From Metallyticus violacea (Eukaryota; Arthropoda; Insecta; Mantodea; Metallyticidae): a DNA stretch of 64,000 nucleotides. Where the stretch lies: positions 8,264,001 to 8,328,000 of the forward strand of contig CM060837.1 of NCBI GenBank assembly GCA_030762175.1, written 5' to 3'. The number at the start of each line of letters is the position of its first letter. Positions within the stretch are counted from its first letter, which is position 1. Shown here in pieces: positions 24,560 through 37,639 of this stretch. Under the pieces are notes generated by a model, which saw only the letters and a list, made by a program, of their open reading frames with translations, searched no databases and was not told where the DNA came from. A program made the position numbers and the translations under genes.

Positions 24560-25160
24560 TGTCTGAAATAATTGAAACTTTAAGCATTTTGGGCAAATGG
24601 GTATTTCACATTTTGACAGAGGAATTATGCATGAAAAAATTATATGTAAGGTGAATGCTATAAATCTCTGAGGAAAATTTTGCACTTTTTCAGAATGGTC
24701 CAACTGGTTTTATCCATTAGTTTTTTTCCAGTTATGAAACATGGGTCACATCAGGAACAAAACAAAAGAAGCATCATGATTCTTCACTACCAAAAAAGGT
24801 TAAATGTGTGAAGTAAGCTGGAAAGATCATGCCATCAGTTTTCTGGATTACTAAAGCTATCATACTGAATACCTATTTTCTTAATGGAACATCTATCTGG
24901 ACCAACTAAATGCAAACTTATGCCAGGAAAGATTTTGTTAATAAAAGAAAAAAGTGGTTTTAATCAAGATAATGCTTGCCCTCACACATGTCATTGAAAT
25001 GGTAACTAATTAACTGAATAATGATTTGCAGCCACATCATCCAGATCTGGAGTAATCTGACTTTGTTGATGGTATTAAGGCTTTAGAACATCGTTGAACA
25101 AACTACATTAGGGAGACTATATTGAAAATTAAGAAACATTTTTAAAAACAGTATTTTGTG
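24560..25160 (+). pseudogene. Mariner transposase relic
   Basis: The plus strand shows 'YETWVTSGTKQKKHHDSSLP' (first catalytic block, D to Y at the catalytic position), then 'AGKIMPSVFWITKAIILNTY' and 'DNACPHTCH'-like text after a frame break, and 'HHPDLE' further on. This is the usual mariner order. It is clearly inactive. Confidence 0.65.
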
Positions 25161-25189
25161 CTTCATTCTGAGAAATTTTCAAATTACCC

Positions 25190-28100
25190 TCATTTATGAC
25201 ATTGGAGTAGAACCTACTAACAATAATTGCATTGTATTTTGAATTTTTTTCAATCTCCTGAGAAACCGTTGTTTTTTTTTTTTTTTAATCTATTTACTGC
25301 TTGTTGATTGTGCAGTTGAGGATGTACTGATATTCTTTTTTATACTATTGTGTATTGAATGAAAAATTTATTAATCTGTTTGTGACCTATTAATAATGGT
25401 AGGATGTTGATATGGTTTGCATTGCAGCTATTGTTCTATAAGTAATTATTACCATGAGTGAGTTTTCTGTATATGACAAAGATTATCATTATTGAAATAT
25501 TTTTATTTTTTGTTTAATTATTCTAAAACCTAAAAGAGAATAAAACCATCCTTTTCAATTTCCAAAATAAATCTAATTTGCTTTCTCATGTGTTTAAACA
25601 ATTTCAAGGCATCTCTAATTATGGAAACCAATAAAATAAGGTGAGGTTTCATAGTTTTCACTGGCTATTTCTTTCTATCGGTGCTCAAAAATTTGGATTT
25701 TGCATTTTTGTTAAATTCATATAGGATATAATGCTGATCTTTTCTTTTATGAGTTAAAGATTCATATACAGAATATAACTAAAACACTTGCAATAACTTA
25801 TATATGGAAATGCCTGGTGTATGGGTTATCAAAAATTACATTAAAAATTAAGATTTTCAAAGTACAGTCCAAAATGCTGACTCAGTTAATTGTCCTATTA
25901 ATTGAAAGCTTTGACAAGGGTGCTTATCTATTCTAGTTACTGCATTTATTATCATAGTAGACCTATTTTTACAACCAGAAAAATTAGCTGAGGGTCTAGT
26001 ATCATTTCATACGGCAAAGAGGTACCAGGAAAATTGTTTTTTATTATTGAGAATAATTAGGGCATTATGTTAAATGCTAGACCACTGCCATATTATAGTG
26101 GTAGTATTTGCACTTCCCATGTGGCAGTTCTAAGTTATTTTCTTGACAGTTTTTTTCAGAGTTTTTCCCTCAATTCTTTAGGTGAATGTCTGGAAAACTT
26201 AGATCATGAAGTTCCCTGAACTCATTCATTGAACTATTATTTGTCATCCTTCATCTAGTACAATTGATCTTAAGGTCCAGTGACATAAAAAAACACTAAC
26301 AGGCTATGTATAAAATGTGTGTAAATTTAAACAAAGGCCCATATCAGTTAAATTGTTGGTATTACATGTAATATTACATCAGAAATAAAGGAAATTCCTT
26401 TTATTAGTAATTTCCAATAAATATCCTTTGCCTTAAGAGTATTTTGCATTATAATTTCCAAGCTCAAATAACCTCAAACGCTAGTGAAATCCTTTGAGTA
26501 TTATAAAATACAAATCCCAACTCTTGCAAAATTCCATTGGTTTCAAAGTGATATACACAGAGGCATTGTCATAGTAACAACTCTCACAATGTAGACTTTG
26601 GTCTTCTTTCTATTAGTGTTTTGAAGACCATAGGGAAGCAAACTTTAGTATTCTAATTTGCAGTGATTATTTTTTGATGATTTTAATTCTTCTTCTTTAG
26701 CATGCCAGCACCACCAGTCATCTATCATGCGACTCCCTTGATTGAAGAATACCACCGTTCTAATAGCCAGCTTCTTCATTATCCTCACTAGGCTGGGTGG
26801 ACCCCATGCACACCTTGTGAGATGCTGCAATAATGTTTAGTGTTGAGCTTGGCATCTTCTTTGCCCAAGAAATTAATCAAACTTTGTTGTACTGGAATGG
26901 ACACACCCATTACACTAACTGTTGCTTCAACTGTCTGCTCTACTCAGCAAATGCCTGACTCTGGCAACAAGTACCAAGCTATGCCATGCTGCTACCTCTT
27001 GGCCACTCTATTGCCAATGTCTATGTTTCTTTTGAACAATCTTTATTTTTTTATATTACAGTTTTTTTTTTTTTATGTATAGCTTACCCTAGAAGTTTGT
27101 ACATATTTTAATTAAGCCATACATGTAAGACAACTGAATAAAAATAGAAAAAACATTTATTTTTGAAAAACACCAGGATTAAAATCAAATCTCTTCACTT
27201 CTTATAGGAATAATGTTCAGCTGAATTAAATTAAATTTCAAGATTAAACCAATACTTTGAGTCTAAACGTTGTGTTCTTTGCTGATTTATAAGCAACTCT
27301 CCTCAATGTTCAATATCTAATGCTTATATTTCAATACCAAGGACAGCATTTACAATAAACTGCATATGGCTTAATGTTTTTTGTATTTTTTGCTCAATCA
27401 GGAATAATTTATTAAAACTTTTTTTTTTACTTGCTTCCTTTCATGTTTGAAAAATGTTAATAATATTTCAATATTATATTTATGGTTAAGAAATGTATTT
27501 TAATACGCAGAGTACCATATCAGGCATAATAAACTGGAAATGTATATATTAAAAAATCTGATAATTCACATTAGCAAGTGCTTCAGTAATGAACTATCAA
27601 ATGGTTTTGATTGCAAGTGTCTGTTATATTAAAATGAAAATCAAAAAATTTTATAGAAGATATACATATAATGCCAAACTTGCTCAAAAACAAATGATGG
27701 TTTAGAGACTGGAATAAATGTAAGAAAATGCATATTTGCATAATTATTTAAAATACAAGGTGGTTCAAATATAAACGGGACTGGTTTTTTTCTAGAATTT
27801 GCTTCTTTTACAAGCAGACTTTCACAGTCTGAGCCAAATGCAGAGTTTGTATCTTCCAGGCTGTAGAGCTACAACTTCAGTGACCTGGTTGATGTTTTTG
27901 ATGTATTGCCAAAATCAGCTCAGCAGCAACTATAGCATTAAGAGTAACTGCCACCAAGAACAAATATCATTTTATCAAAAACTACACATTATTTTCATTG
28001 TCTACTCTGAAAAGCCATTGCAATGTACATTCAAATAATTTTAAAAGAAAGTAGACCTTTGCTTAAATAAACCAGATATCCTTCATTACAGAAGATCTGC

Positions 28101-28430
28101 TTAAAGAATAACAATAGAATGAACCATTTAACTATGTCCATAACTTAAAAGTGGATGTAAACAAAACATGCAATGCAATTTTTTTTATTTAGCCTCTTTA
28201 CTCTCCCATCAACTCAGAATAAAGTTATAGATGCCAACGTTTACAGGCCTGGGCACCTCCAAAGTTTACCAGAGGGGGCCGAGCCCTCATAATATTTTTA
28301 AAGGGTGATGTATATATCAACATAATTTACTTTTAGTTTGGGTAATTTCATATTAAAAGATTGGAAGAAAAACACTGAAAGTTACATTGAGTATTACTGG
28401 TAACAGTAATTTCATTCATATCACTTTGAC
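25190..28430. other. Intergenic, 3.2 kb, mostly unrecognised
   Basis: AT-rich with scattered homopolymer runs (poly(T) near 25270 and 27061). A higher-complexity patch at about 26680-27010 has short frames on both strands, such as LQHLTRCAWGPPSLVRIMKK on minus, but no family I recognise. It could be an old element. Confidence 0.35.
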
Positions 28431-28662
28431 GATATCGATCCTGACAAGTTGACATTGCATCCTAACCTGATGGAGGTTGTAGAATCAAAGGTGAACAAGA
28501 ACTACCTAGATTCTAGTTCCTCAGCTATATAGTTTCTGGAAAGTGATAGAAGTGCACTAGAAATTCTTCCAGAATCCTACAAGTCTACTGAATATATATT
28601 GGTAGAACTGGAAGATCCATTAAAACTCGACTGGAAGAATATAAGGACATTTGCACCTTATT

Positions 28663-28665
<3 letters not shown>

Positions 28666-28719
<54 letters not shown>
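28666..28719. repeat. Poly(A) run of 54 inside the PLE relic
   Basis: Fifty-four consecutive A interrupt the endonuclease coding remnant where related elements have a short lysine-rich codon run ('EKSAVAEHA' type). Expansion of a short A run is more likely than a retroposon tail, because PLE-like coding resumes on the far side. The length in the real genome may differ from the assembly. Confidence 0.8.
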
Positions 28720-28722
<3 letters not shown>

Positions 28723-28987
28723 ACAATTGTGGAATATGCCATTCACGCTTGCCTTGAAATTAAATTTAAAAAAAAACAGAAGTAATTTTAAACATAATTG
28801 AATATTTTAATCTGGCTATGAGAAAGGCTGTAAAATAGAGCAGCATTCAGTTAATATAAAAAAGACAAAGGTTTTAAAATAAGTGGGATATAAAGTCCAT
28901 TACTTGTCAACAAACAACTGCAACACAACTCCAATCCGTTCCATTTCTAACAGTGGTCTCTCTCTCCAGATACTTTCACTCATTCCA

Positions 28988-29022
28988 CTGATGATGCTGG
29001 CTACAACAGCCAGCTAAAGCTT
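28988..29022 (+). ncRNA. Degenerate hammerhead motif at the end of the PLE relic
   Basis: CTGATGA (28988-28994), a perfect 7 bp stem II (gctggct/agccagc, 28996-29002 with 29008-29014, loop acaac), then TAAA instead of GAAA (G12 to T at 29015), and a palindromic AGCT stem III. The changed G12 should abolish cleavage. Its position at the PLE end fits the known location of PLE hammerheads. Confidence 0.5.
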
Positions 29023-29681
29023 TGATTTTTAAATTTAATTTAAATATGGCAAAATAGGCTTGTAATGAGCGCTTTTAATAACAATGTCAAGCATGAAAGC
29101 CTAAGGAGTGTTTTGACTATGAGAGTACTTAAAATATGCCAACTGTGCCACTGAAAAAGTCACTATCAATAGCTTAAGAACGCTGCTTCCAGATATTTTG
29201 TGCAGTGTTTTTTTTTTTTTTTTTAGTAGGATGATGGAACTTTGCACTGTGAATATGGTTTATTTTCAATATTCTCTCCCTTACCTTTATGAAGGTTTAA
29301 AACACTGTTTTCCATACTGTCTCAGTCTTTATAAAATGTCTACTTGATAGGCTGTCTCTCCAAAATAAATTATATGATAATTCTCTGCAGCACTTTTGCT
29401 CATTATAAATCCTAAAAAGACAACAGAATCTCCACCATTCAGGAGGAGAGTGAAGGTTGCAACTCATGTCTTTCAAGTACTACATAAAGCTCTTGGGTGA
29501 ATTTATTTATTTGTTTGGAAAAAATCAGTACCCTTTATATTTAAACCAGCTTGTAATATGCAATATAAAAATTACGATGACAATCTTATTGCATAGATGC
29601 TTGCAAAACCTTTGGGAGTGGATTATAAAGAAAGAATTGAATGATGCCTTGTTCAGATTTTGTGAAACCTGTACAAATTAA

Positions 29682-29682
29682 A

Positions 29683-29713
<31 letters not shown>
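29682..29713. repeat. (AAT)n microsatellite
   Basis: About ten ATA/AAT units. Confidence 0.85.
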
Positions 29714-29899
29714 TTGCAGTTATATATGTGATATATGTACTGATTAATTCTAGCAGTTAATTCACCATTTGCTATATACATATGAAATTGGCGTTAGTCA
29801 AATGGCAATAGCAAATATGTTACTGTATAAGATGTCAAGTCTTGTAAAAATGTAAACAAAAATTTGTGTCATTAAAAATTGACATAAAATAATTGTGCT

Positions 29900-30800
29900 T
29901 TCTTAAGACAATAAATATCCTACATACCTTTTAAATCCAGGTATCTGGTATAGTTTGGACAGCTGGACTCCACTGTAACACACATCATGGTAAATCCTTG
30001 CTAGTCCTCCAGGTTGGCATATTTGCTCTCTGCCTGTTTGCAGGAAAATAAGTTGGGTCCTTTTGGTAAATGAAGCTTTAAAGGAAGCATTTCTTGTACA
30101 ATTCAAATCCATGGGTGAGGCTTTGGTGACTTCACAGCAATGCTTTTAAATGGTATCTCATTGACACTCATTTCCATAGCTTTCCTATGGAAGTATTCCT
30201 AGGATGATCAAGAAGTATAGCTGGATGCTTTACCCATGTAGATCCAAACATTTAGGGTATTCTCACATACAGCTGGGGAATATCTTCATCAAAAATTGAG
30301 ACCATGTTATTGCTTTAGTATTAGGCTACATAATTTTTACATTTTTGGCAACTCTTTGAATTTTAAAGTTTCCCCCAAGAACAGTAACTTGCAACCACCA
30401 TGAACCCCTCAGAAAACTTTTCTTTGTTTTCCCGGATGAAGTTGAAGTGCCGCTTTTGGCCCACTTGATGACAGTAAATAGCACACTGTTTGTTTGTGTC
30501 ATCTAAATAAATCCATGCTTCATCTAAAGAAACCATCAATTGCCACTTTTCACCCATAAGGTGATGTTCATACAGTTTTCATGCATTAGTGAAGCATTCT
30601 CTGATGTACTGCTGTTTCAAGAACTGCCCACATGCTTTATGCCCAAATGTTGCTGATTTTTCAATGCTGCTTTGTTTTGAGAGGGTTTTATTGTATCACT
30701 AGGACTCAGATGGAAATCCATTTTTATGCAGCTGTGTTATATGACCCAGCAGACTGCAGGCACATACTGATGAACTGACAAGATAGCACATGTAAGCATG
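29900..30800 (-). pseudogene. IS630/Tc1-mariner-like transposase relic
   Basis: Minus strand: 'KWQLMVSLDEAWIYLDDTNK' (first catalytic D in SLDEAW, about 30550-30490) and 'KEKFSEGFMVVASYC'. Then, about 300 bases further, 'ASPMDLNCTRNASFKASFTK' corresponds to the third catalytic block SPMDF, followed by 'DVCYSGVQLSKL' (about 29990-29950). The middle block is lost to stops. Confidence 0.65.
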
Positions 30801-31159
30801 TCCACTGGAAGGAGTGGCAGAGCGATTCAAAATAGTCCGAGCTTAACTGGGGCAACTCTCCATATAAATTTGTATATATTGTAGTAATTTATTTTAGTCT
30901 AATCCTTACATACAATATGGGAGAGCCTGCTATTTGGTTGTCGTAGATTGTTAAATATGTGAAATTGTAGTTTATAATTTTGTTTGCTTTTTTCTACATA
31001 TTTTATGAAATGAATTTACTAAAACATTTTATTATTGTAAGGTGAAATAAAGGTACAGATGAGCCCAAGAGTTCTGGATATTCCAGTGGGAAACTGCTGA
31101 TGAAGTTATAGGGCATTAAAAGGATGATTTTTAGACAAAAGATAAATATTAATAAACCA

Positions 31160-31500
31160 AGCTGTTAGTTTACATACTTTTATTAAATGCTCAAAATACG
31201 TTCCATCAACATCTAGACATTTAGCTTTAGCTCCATAAAAAGTAATCTAAAAGTGTTCAGTAAGATGAGCAGGGGGGCCATACAATTGAGAATTTGTTGT
31301 TTAATGATTCACAAATGCATCTTCCAAGTGTAGCAGTGCTCCATCTTCCTGGTATCATATTTTTGGGAAATATTTTCCAAGAGTGTAGTAAATCATTCAT
31401 GATAATTGTCAGAATTTTAGTATTATCCTTTCTTTGCAATGGCTTCTTTTCAAATTCACAAAATGTGTGTATTAAGTGCTGTTCAAGCACACTATAACCT
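31160..31500 (-). pseudogene. Possible transposase C-terminal relic
   Basis: Minus-strand traces 'IVWPPCSSY', 'LDYFLW' and 'AKCLDVDGTYFEHLIK' resemble the end of IS630-like transposases (WPPRSPDLT, D.FLW, ...GDYFEHL). The intervening sequence does not match, so the call is weak. Confidence 0.3.
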
Positions 31501-31669
31501 CTTAAGATTTAGAAAAAAAAAATGCTTTATATAAAAGTTACTTAATTTGTTGAATACTATCCAAATATCTAAAAATTATATCATTGTTCCATTTAAAATT
31601 CTGAAGTTACCCCCTCCCATAGCCTCATAATCCAGGATCCCCTATCCAGTTATCCCCTAATGCAGGAGC

Positions 31670-31990
31670 TGTGTAAGCTAAACAAATTTCTCTGCAAATA
31701 GAAATAACTTTAAAAAAAAGAATATATAACCCAAATAATGACCTTGCTAATTAATGAAATAATTATCGCATTACTGTGTGGTATTAGCATGACAAACTCT
31801 AAAGCTAACTAATGGAAGATAAACTGAACTATAATACTTTACTTAACTAGGTTAGTCAAAATCACTTGGAAATAAATATCTATAGTGAAATTACTCTCAT
31901 TTTGAAAAGTATGGGAGAAAAATTACAATTTTGCAATCTATAAGTATTACAAAAGAAAAACCACATTTTTATAATCATTATTATCATTGG
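31670..31990 (+). repeat. Old single arm of the fold-back element family
   Basis: Sequence landmarks in order: 'caaatagaa', 'aatgaccttgctaattaatg', 'agcatgacaaactctaaagc', 'ttacttaactaggtt', 'atatctatagtgaaattact' and 'taagtattacaaaag'. They match the left arm (56448-56760) of the fold-back element. No opposite arm is found nearby. Confidence 0.75.
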
Positions 31991-32339
31991 TTAAACCACA
32001 AAAATTAATGGTATACTATTAATTAAATGAAATATATGACCACTGACATAAATCTGTACTGTATGAATATTTTTAAATCTGAACCCTCGATACCACCTTT
32101 ACATTTACTAAATAGAGAGAAATAACAGAAAGTTTTGACTTACATTTAAGAAGAAAAAGTTTATATATGTCAATAAAACACGTTACTATTTAAAAACAAT
32201 TACAATGCACTAAGCAAATACACACAATCAACAGAATATAACTGAAAGTTTCATCTATTTTCAGTGGCTTTGCTGTCAATTCTTCCTAATTTTACTTATA
32301 CAATACCGTTGGGTGAAGCTTTAGGTAAGTCTCTATAAA

Positions 32340-32800
32340 ATTTAAGGTTACACACCCCACAAAGAAGAGCATGGCTACAATTTTTGGGACTGCTGAGGAA
32401 GTTTGATGAAAGAATTCAAAGTAAGGAACAGTGACAGGGAAGTACTGTGTTGAGCTACTGCATCAATTGCACAGTACCATCAAGGAAAAGAGGTGTGGAA
32501 TCTGAGTGGAGCAGTTTATCTGCTGCATTACAATGCACCAGTCTATCTATATGGCTGCTGTGAATACACATGGCTTCCAATCATCCACCTTACAGCCCAG
32601 ACCTTACCCCAGTGACTATTTAAGTTTTTAAAACTTAAATCCGATCTTTGAGGGTGGAGATTCACAAATAATTAGTTGAAGGACATTGTTTTCCAGCATA
32701 TTGCATACAAATCTTCAGACTATTTTTCTAGGAGGATTAAAAGGTTAATCAGAGGTGTGAGAAATTCATTGAAGTAAAGGAAAATTATGTTGAAAAATGA
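32340..32800 (+). pseudogene. Mariner transposase relic (C-terminal half)
   Basis: The plus strand reads 'GKYCVELLHQLHSTIKEKRC', then 'AAVNTHGFQSS' and 'LQPRPYPSDYLSF' (third catalytic block, PYSPDLAPSDY type). It ends with 'FLGGLKG' and 'EVREIH.SKG'-like text, the usual mariner C-terminus. Several stops. Confidence 0.65.
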
Positions 32801-32819
32801 TACCTATATTTTTATTCTA

Positions 32820-32950
32820 TCACGTACCTAACTTGTTAGCTGGTTAACAGCTGAGGATGTGAACGAGGGCCAGGAAACATATCCTGAGTAAATCTCTAAT
32901 AAGTGAAACCATAAAGAGTGTTCTAAATATTCTGACTCAAAAGAGGTTAT
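32820..32950 (+). mobile_element. Hammerhead-type small retroelement fragment, copy C
   Basis: Core box CTGAGGA is intact at 32851-32857 and GAAA is present at 32874-32877, followed by ACATATC. The stem II side gtgaac (32859-32864) has lost its partner (gccag in place of gttcac). A tail 'aataagtg ... aaagagtgttctaa ... ctgactca' matches the family arm, although diverged. Confidence 0.5.
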
Positions 32951-33384
32951 TAATGCACGTTTCACTGTGTTAGATTCCAAATTGAATTAATATTGAAAAT
33001 AGTAGATCTATATTGCCAACCCAACCCTACGACTATGACAGTTTACATGATAAAGTAAAACTCTAGCAATTGATTTATTCCATAATAAGGCAATTATATT
33101 TACACAATTAACAATATATACAGCTTTGGCAGATACAGTAAAAAACTTAACTTAAGAACAGTTTTTTTCACTCTCAAACAACAATTGTCTGTGCTCCCAT
33201 TAAAGGGGTGCAGTCATGCATTAAGTGAACTGTTTAACATTATACTTAAATCATAATGCCATTTACCCATAGTACATCAATTCAGTCTCACCATAAAAAG
33301 CTACAATATATTGGGCTCAGATGTTGACGGTATATATTTAATTTGTAATATACAAAATGCAGAATAAAGTATAAATTTGTTTTA

Positions 33385-33520
33385 CAAAGATGTTCCTTTC
33401 CCCCTTTCAGGTATATTTTTATATTTGCCATTTACAAGAACTGAGAAAAATGTGGAGAAAACCTCAATCAAGAGGACATTCTGCTCACAAGGCCATGCCT
33501 TAACAACTCGACCACACATG
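33385..33520 (-). repeat. Diverged SINE-2 fragment
   Basis: 'tttgccatttacaagaactg', 'gaaaacctcaatcaagagg' and 'aaggccatgccttaacaact' follow the SINE-2 order on the minus strand, with a deletion. Confidence 0.55.
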
Positions 33521-34199
33521 TTTGTCTTTCCTATATTTTTTTTTTCATTACTCTGTATTGCATGCAAACACTCATTTGATGAGATAACATGGATATTTTC
33601 AACAAGATTATGCCACATCCCAGAGTGCTCATATTCTTTGGAAGTTCTAAGCAAGGCTTAAGATATCATAACTATTTCTAGAGCATAATAGCCTTCACAC
33701 ACCCCAAATCTACTGTGTGTGACTATTATTAGTAGAGAACCCCAAAAGATTGAGTACAGGAATAACCCTTACACTAAGACAATATAGCAACAGAAATTCT
33801 TCAAATTTCAGAAGCAGAACTTTTTTGAATCACATTTTAAAAATTAGGGTCATGATTTTTGGTCATTAACCTCTAAGCCCTACTAATGAACATTCTGGTA
33901 ATATTTAAATAAAAATTTGTTACATACAGTCAAAGCATACAAAAAGGCACAAATGTCAAATAAAATGAATTTAATATAAACCTTTATTTTTAAGCATGCA
34001 TATTTTTAAATTTGACTCCCTGACTAGACCCAGGATTTTATGCCTATTTTTTTTTCTATTATAAAATTTAAATAAATATGTATGTTTAAAGGTAGAAGTG
34101 CAAGTTTCAAAATTGTTGCTTGCATAAAAACACAGCAACAGTTCAGGATCGTTGAAAAATCTGGTAAATTTTCATGAAATACAGATCAAAAGTCCTGTT

Positions 34200-34720
34200 G
34201 GATGAAGGTCATGAGAATTCTTATATCAGCATTGAGGACTGTTTATAAATGAGTTCAATTGTGGCTGTATGTGCATCAACGATAAAGCAGCTTTGGTCAC
34301 ATAACTGAGCTCACAATGGAGGACGCCACTGAAAGCATCCATGGTATCATAAAGGAAGATAACTGAGCGAAAGTGAGTCAGATAGCTGAGACAGGCATCT
34401 CAACTGAATGAATGCATATTATCCCAAATGAAAAAAATGCACATCTAAAAGCTGTGCATGTGACATATGTTACAATTGTAGACTGTGGACTAAAAATGGA
34501 TGAGATTGTATTGATTTGTGACATAGACCCAAGATCACTCACCTACATCACAACATCAGTTCAAGCAGTGGGAAAAGACTGGTGAAATTGTGTGCCAAAG
34601 AAGACAAAGATAATTTTGTCAGCTGGAAAAATAATAGCCATGTTTTCAAGAATTGCTATCCTGGTTTACTATTTGAAAAAAGGGTAAAATAATTAAAGGA
34701 GCCCATTATGCAGCATGTTG
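34200..34720 (+). pseudogene. Mariner transposase relic (internal part)
   Basis: Plus-strand traces are 'ERKVSQIAETGIST', 'HLKAVHVTYVTIVDCGL' and 'PKKTKIILSAGKIIAMFSRI'. The last equals the mariner block between the first and second catalytic residues (PKK.K..PSAGK.M..VFW). The first catalytic block is unrecognisable. Confidence 0.5.
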
Positions 34721-35429
34721 GATTTCTTTAAAGATGAACAAAGGAAAAACAGGACAAATTTGTTTTTTATAATGTTAATCTAATGAGAATGGTTTCACTA
34801 CCACCAATGACATTTTGCAGTTTGACAAAAGTTATTTTTCTGATGGGATGTGTTTAACTTGCTTTCTACCAAACTTTTTAAATGACTCCCATAGATGCAT
34901 TTTAGGGACTGGTTTTATTTTTCAGGGCTATTTTTAAGACTTATTTTAGGTGTCTAAAATTTATAATTTTCTTGCTTAAAATTCATAGGTCATAAGTTAT
35001 AACATATTAATGATAATTTTTAGGATATGACAATTCCTTTATTTGAATAATTATAGCATAATGGCTTCTAAGCATAATTTTTAAAATTTATTTCATCATT
35101 TTTTTCTTTCTTATATTTAAAAATATAAAGTAAAGCAATTATGATTTTCAACTATTTTAAGTGAGCTATACAGAATAAAAAAAGAATGTTATTGTCATTT
35201 AATATAATTTTAATTAATTCAAGGCACTTATTCAGAATCCTGATAAGTTACTTGGAAAATTAAAATTTTGAAAATTTTCCTGAATCTTAACTTTAAATTT
35301 TTCAAATTGTAATGTGTGTAAAATCTGTTTCTGCTTCATTTATAAGCAGAATAGTTTAGAATAAAATTGTGAAATTTAAACCACAGTATTTGTATGAGAT
35401 CTATTCCTATAAGTTACTTCCGTTTTCAT

Positions 35430-36275
35430 ATAGTGGGCATAGTAATCACCAGAGTCTGGAAGTTCAGGCATTTATTTTGGTTAAAATAGGCAGGCAAAAA
35501 GACATTTAAAACAATGAAAATAAGCAGTAATATAATTAAAATAGGCATTTATGAAAATTAAAACAGAGAGTAATATTACTCATTATTAATGAAAATAGAT
35601 GTTTATGATACTGAATCATTTCTTATACATAATTAAAATATTTAAGCTTTCTTTTCTTGGTTATAAGCAACAAGAAAATGTTTTTCGAGTTATCAAAGTA
35701 TGCAGTGATTTCTGGTTAAGTTCATTTTCTGTTTATGCATTTATAGGAGAATCAGGTTAGTAGCTTTGTTACTTTCACACTGAACACATTGTAGGGACAG
35801 TTTATTGCACAGCTGTATCACTCTCAACTTTCTCACTTGCAATTGTTTGTTACATTTATGCAGCTGAGAAGTTACCCTCACTACAAATTTCCTAAAATTG
35901 TCTCATGCAGATCAATATAAAGTCATTTGTCAGGACTATTCAAAACTACAGTACTTCCTTCACCCTCTCTATTTCCTGATATCCCTATGCCTGGGTTACC
36001 ATGCATTCCTTTAACTAATTAAGGTTCTACTATTTAAAAAACTTAAGTAAATTGGTTGAGGAAAAAGTTTCTGACTGCTTAAACAGAAATAAATGTATAA
36101 CAAGATTCTCAAGAGATAATTTTTTTGAGGTGAACATGCCATTTAATTTTTATTTTTTCACTTTGATACATTGAAATTATGTGCTTTTTAAAATGTGTAA
36201 ATAATTGCAGAAAAAATCCATAACGATATAAAACTGGCAATATAAGCCAAAATAGGCACAAAAAAAAAACCTGGC
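35430..36275 (-). repeat. Dispersed ~0.9 kb repeat, copy 2
   Basis: The reverse complement aligns with 5395-6300 over the whole length (see there). Similarity becomes unclear beyond 'agtgggcatagtaatcacc' at the low end and 'aaaaacctggccttatcg' at the high end. Non-coding. Confidence 0.75.
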
Positions 36276-37639
36276 CTTATCGACCCTAAATGTATGGAAA
36301 TATGTTCATTTCTATCTAACTCTTAAATATATCCACCCAGATAGAAAAGGCACTTTGCCTAACTGCAAGCTTTGGTAATCACATAGCAACAGCATGTTTA
36401 CACAGTCGTGTAGCTTGATTTACAATGCTTCGAGTAAGGATTATATGAAAGTCACAAAGTTATTTGCGGAACTGCATTTATTCAAAATATGTGCTGTAAT
36501 CAAGAACTCTGCCATGCACATGATATGATTTCTTGTGAGAAGAAAAAAAAAGGGGGGGGAAGAAAGAAAAAATAAAAGCAAAAAACAAACTGGTAAATTT
36601 TATGGATCAAACATTATGAGGGATGGTGACATAAGACAATGTTATCTTCATGCATATGCTTGCATTGCAGAGCTTTCACTGTTATGAAGAGTTGCAGTCC
36701 AGTGGCTGTAGTCATAGGTGACAATATGACCCTAGAATTTGCAAGTTCATTGAATGCTATGACAAGTGTTTGAATGTAGTTGGAAACTATGTGGAAAAAT
36801 AAAATAAAAGCTTGTAGTTTCAATCTATTTAAAGAAATTATATAATGTCATTGATGTTTTTATTGAAAAAAGATGGAAGTAGGTTTGTGAATAGCCCTCA
36901 TATTTTAACAACAGTGCAATCTTGCATTACCAATTCTATGACAACTTGACAACTTATTCTATGCTAGTAACTCTAGAGGGTGAATAAAATATGTAAATGT
37001 TTTGAAGTATTATTTTATACAGCACACCTGCCATATAATATTAGAATGTTTAGTTTTTTTAGTTCCATTAGTCTAGATGAATTACTTTTAAGTATTGTAG
37101 TAATTGTTCAGAAACTTTAATTTTAATCATGAGCAAAAAAGTTATGAATAAAATTTAAAAACAGTGAGGATAATGGATATGTTACAGAAATTTTTTATGA
37201 ATATTACAATTTTTAGAATTGTAATGTGTTGATTTTTTCTTTTTATGCTCAAGGTTCCTATACCCCAAATTTTTAAAATAATTTGTTTTTCCTTGCAAAT
37301 TCACTCTTGCTTAATTATATTGGAAGTTCTAATTGAAAATTCTTCTGTTCAAAAAATCAATATTCTTATTTAAATTAATGCTACAACTTTGCAATAAACA
37401 CTATTGTTTACAATCATCAGTTCCTTGTTATATCTGCAAAGATTAACACAAATAATATATTTTAAAATTATACGATTTAAATACAAAACATTTAAACAAT
37501 ATTTGCACTTAAAATATTATTCTAACTTTTAAAAATATGCCTATTTACCACTCTAGAACTTTAGAAAAGCTAAATACAGAGAACTTGGAATTTTTTTTCA
37601 GTCACTGCAGCTACAGTTTATTATAAACAATATAATTCT

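Larger units (their letters stand above)
28550..29040 (+). pseudogene. Second Penelope-like element relic (GIY-YIG end)
   Basis: The plus strand encodes 'GRTGRSIKTRLEEYKDICTL', the part after the YIG motif of a PLE endonuclease, followed after a poly(A) run by 'STIVEYAIHACLEI'. The typical C-terminal 'SLSRYFHSF' and 'CWLQQPAKALIF' come near 28960-29030. The sequence is only loosely similar to the PLE at 21715-23000, so it is a different lineage. Stops and the poly(A) run break it. Confidence 0.65.

Noticed and set aside
26645..27082. Candidate exons on both strands (61 and 80 codons)
   Set aside because: No splice-compatible partners and no recognisable domain; probably old repeat sequence.
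33377..33661. Overlapping ORFs of 94 and 90 codons on opposite strands
   Set aside because: They overlap a diverged SINE-2 fragment and show no protein-family resemblance.
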